From Sphaerotilus hippei (lineage in GTDB: Bacteria > Pseudomonadota > Gammaproteobacteria > Burkholderiales > Burkholderiaceae_C), in contig NZ_QJJS01000001.1 of the NCBI RefSeq assembly GCF_003201595.1, positions 124,001-188,000 on the forward strand: a stretch of DNA of 64,000 nucleotides, read 5' to 3'. This document shows, piece by piece, positions 1 to 8,196 of the stretch. Within the stretch, counting starts at the first letter, position 1. Each line of letters opens with the position of its first letter. A program made the position numbers and the translations under genes. Under the pieces are notes generated by a model. It had not been told where the DNA came from. It did no database searches and saw only the letters and a program-made list of their open reading frames with translations.

Positions 1-513
1 CACGACGGTGGCCAGGATGCCCGGCACCCGGCCCAGGCCGAAGACCATCGCCGCCGGGATCAGGTAGACGAAGGCCGGCATGGTCTGCATGAAGTCCAGC
101 ACCGGGCGCACCAGCGCGTTGAAGCGCTCGCTGCGGGCGCACAGGATGCCCAGCGGCACGCCGGCCACCAGGCTGATGATCGTGGCCGAGAACACCAGGG
201 CCAGCGTCACCATGGTCTGGTTCCAGAAGCCGGTGATCGTGATGATCATCAGGCTGACGGCGACGAAGAGGCCGAACTTCCAGTTCAGCCGCCACACGCC
301 CAGCGCGACGAACGCCAGGATGCCGATCCACGAGGGCAGGGCCAGGAAGGCGCCCTCGATCTGCTCGGCAAAGCCCTCGACGATCGCGCCGATGGCGTCG
401 AAGAACGAGCCGCCGTGCTCGAGCATCAGCTTGACGCCGTCGTTGACCAGCGCACCCAGCGGCAGCATGCCCTTGGTGTCGCCCAGCAGTTGGTTCAGGA
501 AATCAGCAGACAT
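1..513 (-). CDS. choW: Choline/glycine betaine ABC transporter permease, 3'-truncated by the window edge
   Basis: This is the inner-membrane permease of an osmoprotectant importer of the ProW/ChoW type; only the first 171 codons lie in the window. Translation from the ATG at 511-513 gives a short soluble N-terminus ([12 protein letters not shown]), then hydrophobic segments. These include a stretch around [16 protein letters not shown] and a run rich in Met and Ile. The sequence [20 protein letters not shown] then matches the start of the binding-protein-dependent permease domain, whose EAA loop would lie beyond the edge. The start overlaps the end of the ATPase gene by 11 bases, so the two are translationally coupled. 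The substrate, choline or betaine, is inferred from the neighbouring catabolic genes. Confidence 0.85.
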   Translation of the reverse strand, partial: MSADFLNQLLGDTKGMLPLGALVNDGVKLMLEHGGSFFDAIGAIVEGFAEQIEGAFLALPSWIGILAFVALGVWRLNWKFGLFVAVSLMIITITGFWNQTMVTLALVFSATIISLVAGVPLGILCARSERFNALVRPVLDFMQTMPAFVYLIPAAMVFGLGRVPGILATVV

Positions 514-1549
514 GGCGGGTACTCGCGATCTTGACCAGCAGGCTCTTGGGCGTGATGCAGCCCAGCAGGTGTTCGGCGTCGTCGAAGACGCTCACGGGTT
601 GATCCAGACCAAGCACGGTCTTCATCGCGTCGGGCAGAGTGGTAGTGGCCGGAAGTCTGGTCATGCCCTGGATGAACGGAAAATCGGCCGACGGCATCGC
701 ACTGTCGACCAGGTCCGCCGCGGTCAGGTAGCGCGAGGTGTCCACCCCCTTGAAGAAGCGGCGCACGTAGTCGTTGGCCGGTCGGGTCACGATCTCGTGC
801 GGCGAGCCTTCCTGCACCAGGTTGCCCCCTTCCATGATGGCGATGCGGGTGCCGATCTTCAGCGCCTCCTCCAGGTCGTGCGAGACGAAGAAGATGGTGC
901 GGCGCTGCTCGCGCTGCAGGTCGAGCATCAGGTCCTGCATCTCGTTGCGCTTGAGCGGGTCCAGCGCCGAGAAGGCTTCATCCATCAGCAGGATGTCCGG
1001 GTCCACCGCCAGCGCCCGGGCCAGCCCGACCCGCTGCTGCATGCCCCCCGACAGCTGCGACGGGTACTTCTGCGCATAGGTCTTCAGCCCCACCTGCTCG
1101 AGCGCGTCCATCACCTTGCGCTTGTAGTCCAGGCGCGCCATGCCGGCGATCTCCAGACCGAAGGCGACGTTGTCGAACACCGTGCGGTGCGGCATCAGCG
1201 CGAAGCTCTGGAACACCATCGCCACCCGCTTGCGGCGCCAGCGCACCAGTTCGCCCTCGGGCAGCCTGGCCACGTCCTGGCCGTCGATCGTGATCGATCC
1301 GGCGGTGGGCTCCACCAGCCGGTTGATCAGCCGGATCAGCGTCGACTTGCCCGAGCCCGACAGGCCCATCAGCACGTAGATGTCGCCGGCATTGACATTG
1401 AAGCTGACCTTGTTGACCCCCACCACCTGGCCGGTGCGCTGGAAGATGTCGTCCTTGCCGACACCTTGGCGCAGCAGCGCCAGGGCCTGCTCGGGACGAG
1501 GGCCGAAAACCTTGGTCAACTCGCGTACCTGAATCTTGGGTTCAGACAT
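503..1549 (-). CDS. choV: Choline/glycine betaine ABC transporter ATP-binding protein
   Basis: This 348-residue ATPase energises osmoprotectant import at the inner membrane. It shows the Walker A loop GLSGSGKST (residues 62-70), a Q-loop at MVFQSF (111-116), the signature LSGGMQQRV (166-174) and Walker [14 protein letters not shown] (186-198). The N-terminal extension before the nucleotide-binding core, with [14 protein letters not shown], is typical of the ProV/ChoV/OpuAA family. After about residue 270 there is a tail of roughly 80 residues that resembles a single short CBS domain, whereas E. coli ProV has two. The stop overlaps the permease start. It lies about 200 bases after gbcB on the same strand, so it may be read through from the catabolic operon or have its own promoter. 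Confidence 0.92.
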   Translation of the reverse strand: MSEPKIQVRELTKVFGPRPEQALALLRQGVGKDDIFQRTGQVVGVNKVSFNVNAGDIYVLMGLSGSGKSTLIRLINRLVEPTAGSITIDGQDVARLPEGELVRWRRKRVAMVFQSFALMPHRTVFDNVAFGLEIAGMARLDYKRKVMDALEQVGLKTYAQKYPSQLSGGMQQRVGLARALAVDPDILLMDEAFSALDPLKRNEMQDLMLDLQREQRRTIFFVSHDLEEALKIGTRIAIMEGGNLVQEGSPHEIVTRPANDYVRRFFKGVDTSRYLTAADLVDSAMPSADFPFIQGMTRLPATTTLPDAMKTVLGLDQPVSVFDDAEHLLGCITPKSLLVKIASTRHVC

Positions 1550-1657
1550 CCTGGCCTCCTCGGGCTGTTTGAATTCGGTGGGGTGCCGTCATGTTCGCAA
1601 ACCCTGTGCCATTGATGCACCATGTTTGCCCTCGTGTCATGGACGGCGCTCCGCGAA

Positions 1658-1677
1658 CGCCCCGACGGATCGGGGCG
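1658..1677 (-). terminator. Perfect 8-bp hairpin between gbcB and choV
   Basis: CGCCCCGA, loop CGGA, TCGGGGCG forms an 8-bp perfect GC-rich stem with a four-base loop in the 197-base gap after the gbcB stop. There is no U-tract on either strand, so it is at best a weak terminator or a processing/pausing hairpin. It could lower expression of the transporter genes relative to the long catabolic operon upstream. Nothing else is recognisable in the gap. Confidence 0.35.
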
Positions 1678-1746
1678 GTGTGCATCACATCGTGGGCAGC
1701 CCGCACGGTCACGGTGCGCGCTGCCGGGTTCATGGGCCGACCGTGC

Positions 1747-2862
1747 TCAGCGGTCGAGTTCCAGATCGCTCAGCGGCTGGCTGCAGCAGGGCAGGAACCA
1801 GCCCTGCGCGACTTCGCGCGGGCGCAGTCCGCCACCCTGCTGCATCTGCACCTCGCCGGACAGCTTGCGGGTGCGGCAGGTGCCGCACACGCCGTTCGAG
1901 CAGGAGAAGGGCAGCCGCAGCCCGGCCCGCTGGGCTGCCTGCAGCACCGTCTCGCCGGCACTGCAGGCAAACCGTTCGCCGCGCTGGCGCAGCTGGATCT
2001 CGAAGGTCGGCGCCTCGGTCGGCGCCGGGGCGGCGGCCTCGCCGCTCGACGGCGAGCTGCCCTCGAGGGCCGGGGCCTCAAATGAAAAACTCTCTTCGTG
2101 GTAGCGGGCCATGTCGAAGCCCAGCGTGCTCAACATGGTGCGCACGGCGGCCATGAACGGTGCCGGTCCGCAGCACCACACCTCACGCTCGAGCAGGTCG
2201 CCGACCTGGCCCTGCAGCAGCGCCGGGCTCAGGCGGCCGAGCAGGCCGGTGTAGCCGGGCTGATCGCCGCGCTGCTCGCAGACCACGGTGGCCCGCCAGC
2301 GGGGAAGCGTGCGCGCCAGCAGCGTGATCTCCTCGGCGAAGACCACGTCGCGCGGCGTGCGGGCGGCATGGATGAACTGCACGTCGGCATCGAGGCCCAG
2401 GTCGGCACAGGCGCGTGACATCGACATCAGCGGCGTGATGCCGCTGCCGCCGCTGAGGAAGAGCTGGCCCCGCGCCGGCACCGTCACCGGCCCGGGCGCA
2501 AAGCAGCTGAAGTCACCGGCCGGACCGGTGGCGCTCAGCCGCATGCCCGGCTGCAGGTGGTCGTGCAGCCAGTTCGACACCACCCCGCCCGGCACCCGCT
2601 TGACCGTGATGGTCACCGTGTCCGGCCGCGTCGGGCTTGAGCACAGCGTGTAGCAGCGGTGCAGGCGCTCGCCGCCGATGTCCAGGGCCAGCGTGATGAA
2701 CTGGCCCGGGCGGTAGCGGAAGCAACGGGGCTCGACCGACCGCAGCACGAAGCTGCGCACGTCGTGGGTCTCGTCGCGCACCTGCACGCAGGTCAGCCAT
2801 TCGTCGTCGACGGACCAGGCGGGAGCGGGTGAAGCGGCCAGGTCGGGTGCGGAGCTGTTCAT
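1747..2862 (-). CDS. gbcB: Glycine betaine demethylase reductase subunit GbcB
   Basis: This 371-residue flavin and iron-sulfur reductase passes electrons from NAD(P)H to the Rieske oxygenase GbcA, which demethylates glycine betaine to dimethylglycine. The N-terminal ferredoxin-NADP reductase part has the FAD motif RCYTLCSSP and the nucleotide-binding GGSGITPLMSM. The C-terminal plant-type [2Fe-2S] domain has Cys321, Cys326 and Cys329 (CSNGVCGTC) plus a fourth Cys at 359 or 360. The domain order (FAD, NAD, ferredoxin) matches hybrid-cluster reductases and known GbcB. The gene lies 52 bases after gbcA on the same strand, as expected for the two-component enzyme. Confidence 0.9.
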   Translation of the reverse strand: MNSSAPDLAASPAPAWSVDDEWLTCVQVRDETHDVRSFVLRSVEPRCFRYRPGQFITLALDIGGERLHRCYTLCSSPTRPDTVTITVKRVPGGVVSNWLHDHLQPGMRLSATGPAGDFSCFAPGPVTVPARGQLFLSGGSGITPLMSMSRACADLGLDADVQFIHAARTPRDVVFAEEITLLARTLPRWRATVVCEQRGDQPGYTGLLGRLSPALLQGQVGDLLEREVWCCGPAPFMAAVRTMLSTLGFDMARYHEESFSFEAPALEGSSPSSGEAAAPAPTEAPTFEIQLRQRGERFACSAGETVLQAAQRAGLRLPFSCSNGVCGTCRTRKLSGEVQMQQGGGLRPREVAQGWFLPCCSQPLSDLELDR

Positions 2863-2914
2863 CGGCGTGGACTCGTGCGTGAAAGTCGTGGAGGGCGGTC
2901 GGTCGGGTCGGGCG

Positions 2915-4213
2915 TCAGCGCAGCGTGCTCACGCCGGCGCGCAGGCGATCGACATACCAGGCGCAGAACTTCTCGACCAGACCTTCCGTGTACGGCGAGT
3001 AAGGACCGGGCTCGTAGGCCCGGCTGGCCACGCCGATCTGCGATTCCTCGACGAGCCGGCGGTCCTGGTCGTTGGTCGCGTTCCACACCCGGGTCAGGTT
3101 CTCGACCGTGTAGTCGACACCTTCGACCGCATCGCGGTGCACGCACCAGGTCGTGCGCACCAGCGTGCGGCCCGGACCGACCGGGATGACCGAGAAGCTC
3201 ACCACGTGATCGCTCATGAAGTGGTGCCACGAGTTCGGCTGGGTCCAGAACGACAGGCCGCCCAGCGCCTTGTCCGGGAAGTCGGCCAGCAGCTTCTTGC
3301 AAGCCACCTCGGTGCTCATCGTCTGCGACTGGCCGGCGCGGTCCAGCGGCAGGCGCTGGGTGCGGAAACCCGAGACCATCGAATCCAGCGTCTCGATCTC
3401 GGCGCTGGGCAGGCCCATCGCTTCCCAGCGGGCGTGGCTCTCGCGCACGATGCCCTCGAAGCGCGCCAGGCCCTCGGCATTCTGCGGACCGGGCTGGTAG
3501 CCGAAGCCGTGCTCGAACAGCGAGATCGTCAGCTCCGGATGGTTGCCCACGCAGTGGTAACACTCGCGGTTGTTCTCCATCGTGAGCTTCCAGTTGCTCT
3601 GCTCGATCAGGTCGACCTGCGCCGCGACCTTGCATTCGTTCAGGCGGTGCGGCGCCATGTAGGGGCGCATGCGCTCGGCCAGCTGATCGAAGTCCTGCGG
3701 CGGCTCGTCGGCCAGGCAGATGAAGAGCAGGCCTTCGAGGTTGCGCAGGTGCACGGGTTTCAGGCCGTGGCTGCGGCGGTCGAAGCTCTCGCCCATGTGG
3801 TCCGCATGGATCAGCTGGCCTGTCAGGTCATAGGTCCATTGGTGGTACGGGCAGACGATGTTGCCCAGGCTGCCCTGGTGGGCCTCGCACAGGCGCGAGC
3901 CGCGGTGGCGGCAGACGTTGTGGAAGGCCTGCACCTGCATGTCGTCGTCGCGCACGATCAGGATCGAGTCGTGTCCCACATCGACGGTGATGTAGTCGCC
4001 GGCCTCGGGCACCTGCGGCGCCACGGCGACGAAGATCCAGTGGCGGCCGAAGATCAGCGCCATGTCGGCCTGGAAGATCTCGTCGCTCAGGTAGAACGGC
4101 GCCTCCAGGCTGTAGCCCGCGCGGCGGCGTTCCAGCAGCTCGCGCAGCGCGGCGGTGGAGGTGCCGGCGGCGGCGTTCGGGTTCGGTTGCAGGGTGATCG
4201 GTTGGGTGGGCAT
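2915..4213 (-). CDS. gbcA: Glycine betaine monooxygenase (Rieske) subunit GbcA
   Basis: This is the oxygenase component that removes the first methyl group of glycine betaine as formaldehyde. The Rieske centre is Cys101-x-His103 and Cys121-x2-His124. The mononuclear iron site is in MENNRECYHCVGNH with His220 and His225, preceded by the conserved Glu and Asn residues. I chose the ATG at 4211-4213 (432 residues) because AGGGAG lies six bases upstream; an in-frame ATG directly before it (4214-4216) is nearly as good. A longer reading from 4342 adds 43 residues of low-complexity sequence and overlaps the etfB end, so I reject it. Length and motifs agree with Pseudomonas GbcA. Confidence 0.92.
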   Translation of the reverse strand: MPTQPITLQPNPNAAAGTSTAALRELLERRRAGYSLEAPFYLSDEIFQADMALIFGRHWIFVAVAPQVPEAGDYITVDVGHDSILIVRDDDMQVQAFHNVCRHRGSRLCEAHQGSLGNIVCPYHQWTYDLTGQLIHADHMGESFDRRSHGLKPVHLRNLEGLLFICLADEPPQDFDQLAERMRPYMAPHRLNECKVAAQVDLIEQSNWKLTMENNRECYHCVGNHPELTISLFEHGFGYQPGPQNAEGLARFEGIVRESHARWEAMGLPSAEIETLDSMVSGFRTQRLPLDRAGQSQTMSTEVACKKLLADFPDKALGGLSFWTQPNSWHHFMSDHVVSFSVIPVGPGRTLVRTTWCVHRDAVEGVDYTVENLTRVWNATNDQDRRLVEESQIGVASRAYEPGPYSPYTEGLVEKFCAWYVDRLRAGVSTLR

Positions 4214-4268
4214 CATGGGCTCCCTGGTCATGTGTTCAAGAGGTGGGAAAACGGGATCGGTCGTGGCT

Positions 4269-5093
4269 TCAGGGCGCGACCAGCGCGAGCTGGCGCAGGT
4301 GCTCCAGCAGGACACGTGCCTTGTCGTCGGTCGAGCCGGCACGCACCACGGTGCTGCTGCTGGCCGCGGGGGTGCCGGAGCCGGTGGCGCGTGCCATGCG
4401 GGCCGCGCCGCTTTCCTGGCGCTCGGCCTGCAGGGCCCGCAGCTGGCGGCGCGCGGGCGTCGGCTGCCAGGCGGGTTCGGCCCGTGGCCCTGGCGTGGCC
4501 GGGGTGGTCACGGCGAGAGTCTCGATGCGACCGCGCCGGGCCGCATCCCAGGCGTGACGCTGCGGCAGGTCCTCGCGCAGCGCCAGGCGGGCGCTGGTGA
4601 CCAGCACCGCGCGGGTGCCGGCCTGCAGGCGCAGCTGGCGGCGGGCGCCCCGCGGCAGCGCCTGGCTCAGCAGCCAGCTGCCGTCGGTCATCGGCTGCAG
4701 GTCGATCACGTCGGCGATCAGCAGGTGGCCCAGGCGGTGAGCCAGTGCATAAGGCAGCAGGCCGCTGGCGGCGCCGGATTCGGCCCGTGCGCCGGTGAGC
4801 ACCAGCGTGCTCGTGCGGCAGGCCGTGGCCAGCGCCTCCAGCACGTCGATCGTGCTGCCGTCCGGCGCGGCGAGCTGCACGATCCGGCCCGTTCCCTGCG
4901 CCAGGTAGGCGCGTGCCACCGACTCCGGCATCGCGCCGGCGGTGCACAGCACCGGCTCGCCCTGCGGGTGGCGGGCCTGTGCCAGCGCCACGGCGGCGGC
5001 ATCGGCGCGGCTGGGGGTCGCCCGGCCGCTGACGGGGTCGATGCGGCTGCTGACCAGCACGGTCAGCAGCGCATCCTTGATGCCGGTGTTCAT
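4269..5093 (-). CDS. etfB: Electron transfer flavoprotein beta-type subunit of dimethylglycine catabolism
   Basis: This is a 274-residue EtfB-family protein, partner of the EtfA encoded just upstream. It should carry electrons from dimethylglycine (and perhaps sarcosine) oxidation towards the quinone pool. The ETF fold is visible in the segments RADAAAVALAQAR, TSTLVLTGARAESG and LGHLLIADVIDL. The C-terminal 80 residues are Ala/Arg-rich and unusually variable for EtfB (about 255 residues is typical). The start ATG at 5091-5093 overlaps the etfA stop as ATGA. In Pseudomonas the same order dgcA-dgcB-etfA-etfB is required for dimethylglycine growth, which supports the assignment; the sequence itself only proves the ETF family. 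Confidence 0.82.
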   Translation of the reverse strand: MNTGIKDALLTVLVSSRIDPVSGRATPSRADAAAVALAQARHPQGEPVLCTAGAMPESVARAYLAQGTGRIVQLAAPDGSTIDVLEALATACRTSTLVLTGARAESGAASGLLPYALAHRLGHLLIADVIDLQPMTDGSWLLSQALPRGARRQLRLQAGTRAVLVTSARLALREDLPQRHAWDAARRGRIETLAVTTPATPGPRAEPAWQPTPARRQLRALQAERQESGAARMARATGSGTPAASSSTVVRAGSTDDKARVLLEHLRQLALVAP

Positions 5094-6223
5094 GGCAGCG
5101 CCTCCTTCGCACGCCGTTCGGCGCGCACCTGTTCGAGCATCGATCGCATCAGCGCCTGGGCGTCCTCGACCACGGTCAGCTCGGCCCGGCGCACCATCGG
5201 GGCCGCCGCATCGGTGTTGACCGCCATCACGTGCCGGCATTCGCGGATGCCCTGCAGGTGCTGAACGGCCCCGGAGATGCCGAAGGACAGATAGCCGCGT
5301 GCCTGCACCGTCTTGCCGGTGGCGCCGATCTGCTGCGGCCGGGTGAAGCGGCCGTCGTCGACGGCCACGCGCGATGCGCCGATGGCCGCGCCCAGCGCCT
5401 CGGCCAGCTCGTGGAACAGCGCCACGTCGGTCACGCCGTTGCCGGCGGCGACGATGAACTCCGCCTCCTCCAGCGCGATCTGGCGGGCCTGGCCGGCGAC
5501 GATGCCCAGGTCGGTCAGTCCGGCCGGGCGCAGCGCCTGCGGTGCCGGCAGCTCGATGCGTTCGCCCAGGCCGGTGCAGTGCAGGGCCGTGCGCGCGACC
5601 TGGCGGGCCAGCAGCAGCAGTGCGGGCAGCGGCGCGAGGGCATCGCCCGGGGCGCTGTCGGGTCCGCCGGTGCAGCGGCCGAGGTGGCGGATGCGCACCT
5701 GGTCCGCATGGATCTCGACCACCGGGCCGGCCAGCACCAGGCCCTGCACGACGGCCAGGCGTCGACCGAGGTCGGCGTCCGCGCCCCGGTCGGGCAGCAG
5801 CGTGTGGCGCGGGCTCAACGCCGTCCAGCGCGCCCGCACCACCTCCAGCAGCGCCTCGGGCGAGGTGCCATCGTCGACCGGCAGCTGCTCGATCCGGTCC
5901 ACCCCCAGCGCGGCGGCTTCGTCGCCCACGCTGAAGCCAGGGCCGACCGGCGCGATCAGTACCACCGCCTCGTCCGGGCGGGCCAGCAGCACGGTGGCCG
6001 CGATGGTCTCCCGGGCATGCTCGTCCAGGCTGCCGCGGTCGGTGTGGGCGATCACCAGCAGGCAGCCGCGGGCCGGGGCGCTCAGGCGCTGCGGCAGCGT
6101 GGCGGCGCCGTCGCCGGCCAGGCGACCGGGTTCACGGTCACCCCGTTCACTGCCCAGCACGATGCGGCGCCGACCCAGCGGCGTGATCAGTGCCGGGCGG
6201 CGGGGATCGATGCGGCGGGTCAT
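5090..6223 (-). CDS. etfA: Electron transfer flavoprotein alpha-type subunit of dimethylglycine catabolism
   Basis: This 377-residue protein starts at the ATG at 6221-6223, which overlaps the dgcB stop as ATGA. The C-terminal FAD-binding domain is clear: GASRVAVDDGRFTRPQQIG, then TGKTVQARGYLSFGISG and CRHVMAVNTDAAAPM, all close to the EtfA consensus. The N-terminal half is longer than in housekeeping EtfA (about 310-320 residues). It contains a conserved-looking opening MTRRIDPRRPALITP, a feature of the dedicated ETF of the dgc locus. A possible extension upstream to 7201 is only a shadow of dgcB. The protein probably hands electrons to an ETF:quinone oxidoreductase not present in the window. 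Confidence 0.87.
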   Translation of the reverse strand: MTRRIDPRRPALITPLGRRRIVLGSERGDREPGRLAGDGAATLPQRLSAPARGCLLVIAHTDRGSLDEHARETIAATVLLARPDEAVVLIAPVGPGFSVGDEAAALGVDRIEQLPVDDGTSPEALLEVVRARWTALSPRHTLLPDRGADADLGRRLAVVQGLVLAGPVVEIHADQVRIRHLGRCTGGPDSAPGDALAPLPALLLLARQVARTALHCTGLGERIELPAPQALRPAGLTDLGIVAGQARQIALEEAEFIVAAGNGVTDVALFHELAEALGAAIGASRVAVDDGRFTRPQQIGATGKTVQARGYLSFGISGAVQHLQGIRECRHVMAVNTDAAAPMVRRAELTVVEDAQALMRSMLEQVRAERRAKEALP

Positions 6224-8196
6224 GCTTGCACCTCCAGGGAGCGGGCCACCAGTTCGGCGATGTCGAGCACCTCGGGGCGTGGTCCGACCACCCCTTCGAG
6301 CATGGCCGTGCACTGCGGGCAGGCCACGGCGAGCAGGCCGGCGCCGGTGGCACGGGCGTCGTCCATGCGCAGGTCGGGGATGCGCTGCGTGCCCGGGATG
6401 TCGGTGCACGGGGCCCCGCCGCCGCCGCCGCAGCAGCGGGCGTTCGTGCCGTGGCGCTCCATCTCGACGACCCGGATGCCGATGGCCTTCAGCGTGCGGC
6501 GAGGCGCTTCGGTCTGGCCGTTGTAGCGGCCGAGGTAGCAGGGGTCGTGCAGCGTGACGGTCGTGTCGGCCGGCGGCGCGGCGAGCGGTTTCAGCGCCCC
6601 CCGCTCGAGCAGATCGGCCAGCAGCTCGCTGTGGTGCCAGACTTTCGTGCCGCGGGCCAGGTGGGCGCTCCAGGCGGCGTCGAAGGCCGGGTATTCGTTG
6701 CGCAGCGCGTGCAGCAGGTGCGGGTCGGCGGTGACCAGGTGGCTCGCCGGATGAGCCTGGAGCGTGTCGATCAGCTGCCGTGCCAGGCGCTGGTAGCCGG
6801 CCTCGTCCCCCAGGCGGCGGGCGACGTCGCCGCAGTCCGTCTCGGCCGCGCCCAGCACCGCCGGGGTGATGCCGCCGGCCTGCAGCGACTGCACCAGCGC
6901 CCGCAGCGTGCGCTGGCCGCGCAGGTCGAAGCCGGACTCGCCGGCCAGCAGCAGCCACTCCACCGACTGGCCGGCGCGTGCCACCGGCAGGTTCAGGTCG
7001 GTGGCCCAGTGGTAGCGTGCCGACAGCGGGTGGCGGCCCTGGGTGTCGGTCTCGCGCAGCGCGGCCAGCACCTCCTGGCCCTTGTTGGGCACCGTGCCGC
7101 CCACCAGGGTCAGGTGGCGGCGCAGGTCGACCACCAGGTCCACCTGCTCGATCAGCATCGGACAGGCCTGCACGCAGGCGCGGCAGGTCGTGCAGCTCCA
7201 CAGCGTGTCGGCGCCGATCAGCCCGGGCACGATCGCCGCGTCGGGACGGCCCTGGTGCTCACCCGTCGGACGGCCGGGGTAGGGGTTGCCGTGGTAGCTC
7301 GCGTCGCTGCCGCCGGACATGCCGGTGACCAGGTCCTGCACCAGCTTCTTCGGGTTCAGCGGCTGGCCGGCGGCGTAGGCCGGGCAGGCCGCTTCGCACT
7401 TGCCGCACTGCACGCAGGCGTCGAAGGACAGCAGGCGGTTCCAGGCCAGGTCGGCCGGACGGGCGACGCCGGGCGCGTCGGTGGCCAGATCCAGGGCCTT
7501 CAGCGCGCTGGCCGGGCGCCGGGCCGCGGGGCCGACGGGCTGGACGTCGAAACGTTCCGGACGGGGATGCAGGCCCAGGTGCAGCAGCCCGGCGATCGCG
7601 TGTTTCATCGGTCCGGCCAGCCCGACGCCCAGCGCCAGTTCGGCGGCACCGACGGCCAATGCGCCGGCGCACAGCCCCGCCCACCACGGCGCGATCTGGC
7701 TGCTCCACAAGGCACCGGCGGCCAGCAGCGCCGCACCGGTGGCGCCCAGCGCCAGGGTCCACGGCAGGCGATCCCACGGGCCGTGCGACACCCGTGCGGC
7801 CACCGCGGCCTGGCGGCGGCGGGCCGCCATCATCAGCGTGCCGGCCAGCATCAGCAGCGCGGCGGCGACCAGCGCCACGTCCAGCAGCACCCAGCGCAGC
7901 CGCAGGCCGTCGTTGAGCGCGACCAGCGCCAGGCTGGCCAGCGCGCCGCCGGCGACGGCGACATGGGCCCGCGCGGCCAGCGGCTCGCGCACCACCACCG
8001 CATGCAGGTCGACGAAATAACGTTTCGGGATGGCCAGCAGGCCGCTCCAGGCCACCGGGGCGGCCCGGCCGCTGCGCCACAGCGTGGCGCGGCGGGCCGT
8101 GCCGATCAGCAGCGCGACCACGGCCAGCCAGAACACGGCCGTGACCAGATCACGCCAGACGAGCTCGGAGGTCAGCATGGTCAGAAGTCCTTGCAC
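6220..8196 (-). CDS. dgcB: Dimethylglycine demethylase iron-sulfur subunit DgcB
   Basis: This 658-residue membrane-anchored iron-sulfur protein of the GlpC/HdrD type is needed for dimethylglycine oxidation. The first 200 residues contain several hydrophobic helices, resembling a nitrate-reductase-gamma-like anchor. Two [4Fe-4S] motifs follow: CVQCGKCEAACP (261-272) and CTTCRACVQACP (335-346). The C-terminal half carries CCG-domain sequences (HDPCYLGRYNG and CCGGGGGAPC). The start overlaps the end of dgcA by 16 bases and the stop overlaps etfA. Together DgcA and DgcB are inferred to pass electrons from dimethylglycine to ETF or quinone. Confidence 0.9.
   Translation of the reverse strand: MQGLLTMLTSELVWRDLVTAVFWLAVVALLIGTARRATLWRSGRAAPVAWSGLLAIPKRYFVDLHAVVVREPLAARAHVAVAGGALASLALVALNDGLRLRWVLLDVALVAAALLMLAGTLMMAARRRQAAVAARVSHGPWDRLPWTLALGATGAALLAAGALWSSQIAPWWAGLCAGALAVGAAELALGVGLAGPMKHAIAGLLHLGLHPRPERFDVQPVGPAARRPASALKALDLATDAPGVARPADLAWNRLLSFDACVQCGKCEAACPAYAAGQPLNPKKLVQDLVTGMSGGSDASYHGNPYPGRPTGEHQGRPDAAIVPGLIGADTLWSCTTCRACVQACPMLIEQVDLVVDLRRHLTLVGGTVPNKGQEVLAALRETDTQGRHPLSARYHWATDLNLPVARAGQSVEWLLLAGESGFDLRGQRTLRALVQSLQAGGITPAVLGAAETDCGDVARRLGDEAGYQRLARQLIDTLQAHPASHLVTADPHLLHALRNEYPAFDAAWSAHLARGTKVWHHSELLADLLERGALKPLAAPPADTTVTLHDPCYLGRYNGQTEAPRRTLKAIGIRVVEMERHGTNARCCGGGGGAPCTDIPGTQRIPDLRMDDARATGAGLLAVACPQCTAMLEGVVGPRPEVLDIAELVARSLEVQA

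Noticed and set aside
4214-4342. N-terminal extension of gbcA to an upstream ATG.
   Set aside because: The extra 43 residues are not conserved-looking and overlap etfB; AGGGAG is correctly placed for the later start.
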